From Flaveria trinervia (taxonomy: Eukaryota; Streptophyta; Magnoliopsida; Asterales; Asteraceae), in assembly GCA_025506515.1 (NCBI GenBank), contig CM046453.1:28137882-28201881 (forward strand): a stretch of DNA of 64,000 bases, written 5' to 3'. The notes under the pieces are model-generated. The model saw only the letters and a program-made list of their open reading frames with translations. It had not been told where the DNA came from and searched no databases. This document shows positions 56,400 to 64,000 of this stretch, one piece after another. The translations under genes and the position numbers were made by a program. Position 1 is the stretch's first letter; each line of letters opens with the position of its first letter.

Positions 56400-57728
56400 C
56401 TACGCGTTGGACGAGGTACTGTCATCTTCTGGAATCACTTCATATTTCTTTTTAACGCCATTGACCTCTAACAGATATAAAAATATTGGTTTATCAAAAG
56501 CTTTTGTGTAGAGGTCAGCGCGTTGAAAGTCCGTATTAATTTTAACAACATCGATTAAATTCTTTTCAAGACAATCGCGTATAAAGTGATATTTAATTCT
56601 TATGTGTCTTGCCTTAGGATGTTGGACTGGATTTTTAGTTACGGCTATAGCAGAAGAATTATTAACAAATATTGGAGTGTTAGAGAATTTCAAACCGTAG
56701 TCCCGCATTTGTTGTTGAATCCAGATGATTTGTGAACAGCAGCTTGCAGTAGCAACGTATTCAGCTTCACAAGTTGACAGAACAACTGATGTCTGCTTAT
56801 TACACTGCCATGTGACTAATCTTCTCCCGAAGAATTGACATCCTGCTCATGTTGACTTGTAGTTCATTTTGCAGCCGCCATAATCCGAGTCACTGTACGT
56901 TGTAAGCTCAAAGTCATCGTCATGAGCATACCACAACCCAAGTGTTGGTGTACCCTTCAGGTAACGAAACGTCCTTTTGACTCCTATGAGATGGTTGACT
57001 TTCGGTTTCGCTTGATATCTAGAGCAAAGACATGTCGCGTATATGATATCAGGTCTTGAGGCAGTGAGGTACATGAGTGATCCGATCATTTCTCGATACA
57101 TGGTGGCATCCACCAGATCACCATTTTCATCGAGTGCTACGTCGTGGTTAGTAGAAAGTGGAGCCCCAGCTGCCAAAGCATTCTCCATATCAAACCGACT
57201 TAGGATATCACCTACATACGTGGTCTATTGTAGATATATGCCTTTTGGTGCCTGATCCACTTGTAACCCAAGAAAGAACTTTATCTCTCCCATGGCACTC
57301 ATCTCAAATTCAGCTTTCATTACTGCTTCAAATTCTTTACATAGTTCTTCATTCTTGGAACTGAATATTATGTCATCAACATAAATTTGAACAAGTAGTA
57401 AGTCACCATCCTTTTCTTTGATGAACAGTGTAGAATCAATTACTCCTATGCAAAAGCCGTGTTTCATAATATGAGTTGAGTGTTTTTCATACCATGCTCT
57501 TGGGGCTTGGTGGAGCCCGTAGAGAGCCTTGTCTAGTTTGTAAACTCTATCCCGATGATACGGATCCTCAAATCCTTTGGGTTGATTGGCATACACTATC
57601 TCCTGGATTTCCGCATGAAGAAATGCACTCTTGACATCCAGTTGATTAATCTTAATCTTCATGTAAGAGGCATAGGCTAGGAACATACGGATTGCTTCCA
57701 TTCTCGCCATAGGTGCAAAGACTTCATT
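56400..57728 (-). pseudogene. Copia-10 RT (main part) and RNase H
   Basis: RT continues from the solo-LTR junction with NNYNEVFAPMARMEAIRMFL, NQLDVKSAFLHAEI, LYGLHQAPRAWYE and intact catalytic YVDD at 57372-57383. After EMSAMGEIKFFLGLQVDQ a TAG near 57225 and the block GDILSRFDMENALAAGAPL follow. RNase H has YSDSDYGGCKMNYKST, then a TGA and shift near 56846, ALSTCEAEY-type remains and the last frame 56708-56400 (MRDYGLKFSNTPIFVNNSSA...ARHIRIKYHFIRDC). Same family as Copia-6. Confidence 0.9.
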
Positions 57729-57733
57729 GTAAT

Positions 57734-58629
57734 TGTTGGATCTTGTATGCCCAAGACACATACACGATTGATGTGGTTAGTACGTTATGATCCATGCCGG
57801 GTCATACTCAATAACAAGCTAAGCAAACACCAATTAGTGTTTATTTGTTTATGAGATCATACAAATAAATGCCGACACCAATTTAGAAAATGGGTTTTTC
57901 TACAACGTTGCTTTTGTAAAAGAACAACATTAAATGGATAATTTGTTCATGAGAAATTGTTTGTTTCATTATTTAACTTGATTAAATAATAACAAATAAA
58001 AGTGTGTTATTGTTATAAAATTAAAAGAGGTTTTAATTTTATAAAAATGAATGGTAAGAGTGTAACATTTTATAAAAACAAAATGGGGGGGACCAAACTT
58101 AGGGGCTTGGTTTCGGCCGCCCAAAGTGTTGTTTGGGACTCCCTTTTGTCTTGTGATTTGCAAGTCATTAACCACTAGAACACTCTTCCATCATCTAACC
58201 TTTCTCTCACACACACTTAAGCAACAAAAGGCTCTCCACAAGGCTGCAGATTTTCGGATTTTTCAGTTCCAAGAAGGCTGAAATTTCGGTTTTGAAGGTC
58301 CTTGGTGTAGAACTTTGGTGTGAAGCTTCCTAACTAGCTAGGTGTTTGAAGAGCTTGTGGGTATTACAAACTTGAGGTCTTCTCCTTTGAAGGCTACCAG
58401 CTCAAGAACATCATCCCCTTCATCTTAATACATCTTCAACAACTTACACAAGAAAGGATGTTCCTTTGTACACCCTATGGTTGTTGTTTTGTTTTGATAA
58501 CACATTATTTCACATATATTTAATGGTGAAAATTTTCAGATTACTAACCATATCTTTAAACCATATATCCGCTTTGTTTTCAAGTTTAAATAGTTAAACT
58601 TAGTGTTTTACATGAGACAAAATCCATCA
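57734..58629 (-). mobile_element. Solo LTR, Copia-3 family, TSD GTAAT, inside Copia-10 RT
   Basis: The 896 bp unit runs TGTTGGATCTTGTATGCCC... to ...AAATCCATCA and is flanked by GTAAT at 57729-57733 and 58630-58634. Copia-10 RT coding is continuous on both sides (LVVQGF to the right, NNYNEVFAP to the left). It matches the Copia-3 5' LTR 3053-3973. Its plus-strand order equals that of the Copia-3 LTR, so by that comparison it is plus-oriented relative to the LTR, opposite to its host; the strand given is that of the host element. Confidence 0.88.
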
Positions 58630-58634
58630 GTAAT

Positions 58635-59615
58635 CAATCCCCTCGACTTGTCAAAATCCTTGAACTACAAGTCGAGCCTTGTTTCTAATTATGACCCCTT
58701 GGTCATCTTTCTTGCATTTCAAGACCCATTTGGTGCCAATGACCTTAGCACCTTTAGGTCTATCCACCAGTGTCCATACACCTAACTTCTTGAACTTAAG
58801 AAGTTCTTCTTGCATGGCTCTCATCCATGCCTCGTCGTTTAGGGCTTCACTCGCATATTTTGGCTCAAATTGAGACACAAAACAGCGATACGCACCATCA
58901 TGAAGATACCCCTTTTCCATTACCGAGGCATAATCAGCTGAGTATAGCTGATTTCTTGTCTGAACTCCTGATCTTACATCCCCAATGACATTATCCAGAG
59001 GATGATAAACATTTAAGCATGATCCAGGAGTGGTGGGAACAATTACCTCATTATCCAGGGTGTGAACGCCAAGTTCATTATCTGAGGCAGTGGGAGTGTG
59101 AAGTTCCGAAGTGTTAGAGGCATCAACATCAGATGCTTGTATACTTGCAATAGTAGGAACCTGTTCCTCCTTATCCACCTAATTGTTCTCTACGTCTTCA
59201 TCATCAGAGGAAGAGTCACTTACTTCCAGTGTTCGCCCTGAATGACTGGAAGACTCGCCTTGAGAACCTAATGTTGTTGAGTCTTGTGACTTTGTGTTTA
59301 AGACATCATACATCATTTTGGTTGCTAACTCATCTTCAGGTGGGGAGAGAAAGATGTTGAAGGTGTTAAAGAATCCATCATAATCGAAGAAGAATGCGGG
59401 TCCTTTGCCAGCAGGAGGGGTGGTGTATCTCTGAACGTCCACATTACACCACACTTCTACTAGACTCGTTGAGTTGTTGTAAACTCTCTTATTCAGTATG
59501 TTGTATCCTAGAAAAATTCCTTCTTCAGCCTTGTCACTGAACTTCCCTGACTGAGTTTTCTTTAGAAGAGTATATGGTGCTCCAAACGGTTCGAGGTACT
59601 CTAGATTTGGTTTAC
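58635..59615 (-). pseudogene. Copia-10 integrase C-terminal linker and RT start
   Basis: Frame 59178-58651 holds an acidic Ser/Thr-rich linker, then NVIGDVRSGVQTRNQL (59000-58950), SEALNDEAWMRAMQEELLKF and VIGTKWVLKCKKDDQGVIIRN, the N-terminal RT blocks, up to LVVQGF where the solo LTR enters. 59454-59179 holds more linker (SSDDEDVENN). A single TAG separates the two segments. Confidence 0.8.
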
Positions 59616-60720
59616 GTCATTGAAGTAACTCATAACATGTTTTACCATGACGCTTGACCACCAGGACTCGATTTAGGGTGTAACATGCATTAGCTACCGC
59701 CTCATTCCAAAATTGGATAGGCAGTTTCGAGTCAGCTAGCATCATCCGGACTGTCTTTATCAAGTTGCGATTCTTTCTCTCAGCAACTCTGTTCATTTGA
59801 GGAGTGTAGGTAGATGTGAACCGGTGCACAATTCCTTTTTCTTTGCAGAATGCCTCCATCGATTGGTTCTTGAACTCGGTACTGTTGTCTGAGCGAAGTT
59901 GTCGTACGTTCAGCTTGTTGAGTGACTCTAATGTTGTTACCAGCTCTTTGAATGATTCAAATGTCTCTGATTTGGATTTTAGAAACATCACCCAAGAGAA
60001 TCTTCAGTAATCATCCATAACTACATAGCAGTACAAGTCGCTTGCAATGCTCCTCGTACTGACTAGACCAAACAGATCCATGTGAAGAAGCTCAAGTGGA
60101 AATTCAATGGAATTAACTTTCTTAGCCTTATGAGCCTTCTTGGTCTGTATTCCTTTCTTAAAAGCGACACAAAAATCCCGTAATTGGAAGTTCTTAATGT
60201 TTACTCCACGCACTAGATCATTCTAGATCAAGTGATTCATCTTCCGGGAATTTATGTGTCCCATTCTTCGATATCAAGAGATGTAGTCTTTCTCTATGGC
60301 CTTTGACAAGAAGCATTGTACTTGATGATAAGTTGTCGAGGCCTTCGATAGATCCAAGACATATAAATCGTTATATCTTGAAGTTGACATTCAGACTTGA
60401 TCCTCCGGTATCACATACTCCTTCTTCAACACGTAACACTTCCTGTTGTCAAAGACTACCTTGAATCCTTTGTCACAAATCTGGGATACAGAAAGTAAAT
60501 TATTTTGAAGTTGTTGAACATAGTTTACCTTATCAAACTTCACTTTCTGGTTTCCCACTTCCCCTTTTACAGTGATGTAACCTCCTTTAATTTGTTAACG
60601 TGTCCTCCTTTAATTTGTTTGACGTTTGAAAGGAGAGACAAGTTCCCAGTCATGTGGCTTGATGCTCCGCTTGTGTGTTGTGTTAACTGGCTTGGGTGAC
60701 CCTGAGGCATCACACATCAT
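59616..60720 (-). pseudogene. Copia-10 protease/pre-integrase remnant and integrase
   Basis: Protease is poorly recognisable (60720-60400, frames broken). The pre-integrase region around 60290-60150 shows GHINSRKMN-like sequence and CVAFKKG, the second Cys being Phe. Integrase: LLHMDLFGLVSTRS (Asp kept), MDDY then a stop at about 60004, LRSDNSTEFKN (Asp kept, about 59885) and RVAERKNRNLI (Glu kept, about 59780). Ends KTCYELLQ at 59617. Confidence 0.82.
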
Positions 60721-62149
60721 AAATTCTACCCACTATCCATTTGAGGGTGACGGCAGATCAAACTTCATCTTGTTCTTATTATCAAACATTTGACTTGAGT
60801 TTTCCTTCCATAAGCCAGTTTTGTGTAAGGCCTGTTCGTGATATACAAACAATTGGCTCATGGGTTGAACTTTATGTTCACCAGTTCTTTTTGGTGGAGT
60901 AATAGAGCTCCATTTCGAAGAATTCGGTTTAGTGTCATGAAGTTCAACTTTCTTCTTTGGTGTCTGATAGTAAGGACAATGAGAAGCGATGTTTCCATTC
61001 TTTCCATAGTTGTAGCATGATCTACTTTCTATACGTTGGTGGAACTGTTTCTGTGGGGAAGTGGATGACACATGTGTAACTTTAGTCTGTGTGGGTTTTG
61101 CCACTTCTTGTTTAGAGGTTTTAGCTTCTTTCATAGAATTCATTGTTTGAACATTTTGAACATCTTTACCGTTTTGTTTGTTTAGACTAAGACATGGTGC
61201 ACGTGATTGGTTAACTTGTTTGGTCTTTTTGGGTTCAGAGTTAGACATGTTTGAACGTGACTTTACCTTAATCTTTTCAAATTGCTCATCCAAATTAACA
61301 ATAGGTAACTTACCTTTAGATTTTAAAGTGGCCTCCTTCTGTTTAGTGACTGATTCCTCCGATTTACTCATGGAATCTGGATCACCAACTAGAGGAGTGG
61401 ACACCACATGATCCTTAAAATGGTTGTTATTTACTGGTCTATGTTTAGCATTTCACACTGTCTCATGTGATGGTGGAACCTCTTTGTAACCCAACCCCTC
61501 CCCATTATTTTGTTCTCTCACTAAGTGTTGGACTATATGAGAAGAACTTGTCCAACTGTGCAGTTTTTGTTTTAATGAGTTTACTTCGACTTCCAAAACT
61601 TATTTTTCTTTCTTAGTTGCTTCTAGAGAGTTCAAATAGAACTTTATGTCATTTGCTTCGTTAAAAGCAACAACTTTGGTTTCACTTAGTTGTTTATTTA
61701 AAAGCTCTATTTTCTCTTTATAACTGTGCTCATTTTGTTTTAAAATCTGGTTAGCCTCTGTGCACAGTTGTAAAGTCATTTACTAAGCTGTCATTTTGAT
61801 ATAATAACCTAGCAAATTTTGAATCTATGCTTTCTCTAAATTTATTACATTCATTACAAGCATGATTATCAAAGAGTTGGTCTGTGGTACTTACCTGAGG
61901 AGGTTCAGTTGAATCAGCCATAATCGCAGAGTTTGACTATTCGGGTGCTGGTGATTCTGAACATGTTGTTCTGAGACTTTCTTTATTCAGGTGAGTGACT
62001 GCATTAGTAGTATCTTCATGATCTGACATTACTAGTTCAACTGCTATATCACTTTCACTTGTAGTGTCATCATCCACATCTTCAACATTTGCAATGTTTG
62101 ACTCGCCCAGGGATACAAACCGAAAGGTCCAATCTTGACCTTCATCATC
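60721..62149 (-). pseudogene. Copia-10 gag-to-protease linker
   Basis: The best frame (61407-60733) is Lys/Ser-rich with a decayed knuckle CYNYGKNGNIASHC (about 61019-60978) in which one Cys is Tyr and the His is Asn. Upstream (62140-61420) there are acidic and coiled-coil-like remains with several stops. No CTTCGGAAG-type cluster was seen. Confidence 0.65.
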
Positions 62150-63528
62150 TTATGCAGTCAAAGCCTTAGGATCTTCGCTTGATGATGCAGCTTCACTTGT
62201 GTGTTTGTCTTTAAGGTGGAATGATGAGAAATGATTACCATTACCTATCTTCTTGGGCTTCACACATTCACGTTTGAAGTGCCCTTTTTCTCCCCATTTG
62301 AAATAGGTAACTTTGGTTTTATCAAAACCAAAAGTTGTACCCTTTGTGGCTATCAAGTTCTGTCCAGTCTTCTTCACAAACTTCTTGGCTCAACGGAAAG
62401 CACTAGCCAACGCCCACATAATGTCCATTCTTTCCAATTCATTCTCGTCCACCTGCTCATAATCCTCATCAGCTAGATGGCAATTTCCGATCTTTCCTGC
62501 AACTAGACCATCATAAGAATGAACGACCGTAGCTAAGAGGTCCATATGCTCCTTTACAACCTCCACAGTGATATTCCTGAGATCCTCGGTCTTCAACTTG
62601 GTAGTGTTTGATTTAGGTACTATATATTGGGTGCTAGATGACCCAGACATTTCAGATCCTGAAGTAGAGGCTTGCGGAGGAGTTGCTGAAGTTAACACAA
62701 ATACAGTTTGAAGTGGTGCTCCTGAGCTTTTTGAGATGGAAGTTGAATTATACAGAGACGGTTTCTAATTGTAAGATCCTTTATGAGACATGTACTTCAT
62801 CCTCTGTTCCTCCTCCATTAGTTTCAGGATGAAGTCGTTTATGTCTAATTTGGCCAGTAGATTGTTCTGTCTCAAATTAGACACAAACGAGTCCCACTTC
62901 TCTGGCAGACCATTGGCAAAGCTTGATACCTTATCTTCCATCGACGTTGTAACCCCATGAGTGTGCAACTCACTCATTAAATGGTACAATCGGTCGATGA
63001 CATCATCCAAGCGCTCCTTGCCCATCGATGAGAAGTTATGGAACTCCTTCTTTAAAGCTTTCGCATTTAGGGCTTTTAACGATGCATTCCTGTCATATCG
63101 CTTTTTCTAGAGCCTCCCATAATTTCTTTGCCTTTTTATTCTCAGAAAATTGGTGGAATATATCCTTAGGGTATCGACTGAGTCAACAGAGCATACACCA
63201 TTTTCTCAGCATTGTACTTCACCTTCTGGCTATCAGTCATGCTGCCTAGAGTAAGTTTGATGCCATCAACACCAACCAGCATACTATAACCAGTTTCAAT
63301 TGATTCCCACAGATTGGGATCAACACCATTTAGATAAATTTCTAACCTTTGCTTTCATTGTGGGTAATCATCTAACGTGATAAGCTTAGGCGGCTTATTG
63401 TGATTCCGAATCTCATTTTCCAGAAGTAACAGGTTCTGGATACGCGAGTCCCTACCTAGAGTAAACGTCGAGTACTGATCTTCCAATTCGTTATACTTTG
63501 AGAGTTAGAACAAAACTATTTCACTCAT
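62150..63528 (-). pseudogene. Copia-10 gag
   Basis: The likely ATG is 63528 (MSEIVLF, then a TAA). Recognisable blocks: the segment RDSRIQNLLLLENEIRNHN, LEIYLNGVDPNLWESIETGY, KVKYNAEKMVYALL, LDDVIDRLYHLMSELHTHG (63025 on) and EKWDSFVSNLRQNNLLAKLD. The frame 62377-62150 has the knuckle YFKWGEKGHFKREC (about 62301-62260) with the first two Cys ligands changed to Tyr and Trp. Multiple stops and shifts. Domain order equals Copia-9 gag. Confidence 0.8.
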
Positions 63529-63959
63529 GCGAATAGAGAGATGCGATTGGGTCAATCATGCGGATGGAGTAATGCGGATGAAGCAATGGTACGATTGACT
63601 CAATCAATTGTGCGATTGAGCAAGTGCGGATGAACAATGCGAACAGGGTGTTCAGTTGTACGAATGGATGAGCGACTGAGTTCAATCGTGTGTATGGGAG
63701 GTGCAATTGAGTTCAGTCGTGCGATTGAGCCAATCATGCAACTAAGACTGTTGGACTTGAATATTCGAAGATTTTTGGTACTTTGATACAAAAATACGAT
63801 TTTTTGCAAACCCTAATCTGTCGTAAACCGAAAAACGTGAACTTTTAGATCTGGAGACACTGAAAAACACTGTTTTACTCAAAAAGATGGTGTTTTAAAC
63901 GTAAAAACGTAAGATTTACATCGAAAACCATTGAATCACACGCAAAATCAAGAGCCAAA
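63529..63959 (-). other. Copia-10 5' leader with family motif field
   Basis: Noncoding leader between PBS and gag. 63530-63740 carries about twelve copies of ATGCGAATGGA / GTGCGATTGAG / CAATCGTGCG variants, the motif also present in the LTR and in the Copia-6 pol-accessory spacer. 63750-63950 is AT-rich with several AAAAACG runs. Confidence 0.7.
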
Positions 63960-63971
63960 GCTCTCGTACCA
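63960..63971 (-). other. Primer binding site of Copia-10
   Basis: Minus strand TGGTACGAGAGC lies two bases beyond the LTR. It differs at two adjacent bases from the initiator tRNA-Met complement. Confidence 0.7.
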
Positions 63972-63973
63972 CT

Positions 63974-64000
63974 TGTTAGGACTGTTTTTGTACGGAGTAC
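63974..64000 (-). mobile_element. Copia-10 5' LTR, first 27 bases
   Basis: TGTTAGGACTG followed by GTACGGAGTAC is the inverted form of the Copia-1 LTR end (606-631). The rest lies beyond the window. Confidence 0.8.

Noticed and set aside
1..64000. tRNA, rRNA or microRNA genes
   Set aside because: No cloverleaf or rRNA-like block was recognised; initiator tRNA-Met matches are 12-14 base primer sites next to LTRs.

Overview
The window looks like plant heterochromatin or intergenic DNA made almost entirely of LTR retrotransposons. I see no intact host gene, no rRNA or tRNA gene and no CRISPR array. Every substantial coding segment is Ty1/copia or Ty3/gypsy gag-pol, or a retrotransposon accessory ORF, and nearly all carry stops and frameshifts. 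Low GC, nested LTR elements, initiator-tRNA-Met-type primer sites and chromovirus/Sirevirus-type polyproteins point to a large eudicot genome. Asteraceae is my guess from the style of the elements; it is not proven by the sequence.

Layout, with element names invented here. 1-631: 3' end of an LTR (Copia-1). 632-3052: minus-strand copia gag/protease remnant (Copia-2), split by a solo LTR at 1607-2420 with TSD TCCTT. 3053-9308: plus-strand copia with 5' LTR, PBS, gag, PR, IN, RT and RNase H (Copia-3), its 3' end lost. 9309-11554: 3' accessory-ORF remnant, PPT and LTR (Copia-4). 11555-19294: minus-strand accessory ORF, one LTR, then PBS and gag (Copia-5). 19295-21470: a long gypsy-like LTR. 21471-25824: plus-strand RT/RNase H tail, spacer and accessory ORF (Copia-6). 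25825-28396: minus-strand LTR, PPT and accessory ORF (Copia-7). 28397-33053: plus-strand LTR, PBS, gag, PR and IN (Copia-8). 33054-33395 plus 46359-54330: minus-strand copia (Copia-9) split by Gypsy-2 (33396-46358), a chromodomain gypsy element with 3.4 kb LTRs and TSD TTCTC. 54331-64000: minus-strand copia (Copia-10) carrying a solo LTR (57734-58629, TSD GTAAT) in its RT.

The copia elements other than Copia-3 resemble Sireviruses: they carry an extra ORF 3' of pol, present in some form in Copia-4, -5, -6, -7 and -9. The most interesting observation is that each family has its own short repeated motif. The motif clusters in the LTR and again inside the same element, in the pol-to-accessory spacer and/or the gag-PR linker (and in Copia-10 the 5' leader). 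This suggests shared cis-regulation, perhaps an internal promoter for the accessory ORF. A second structure worth attention is the junction at 28396/28397, where an LTR terminus abuts an inverted accessory region of the same family, as expected from self-insertion or autointegration. All calls are by eye; no alignment or search was run.
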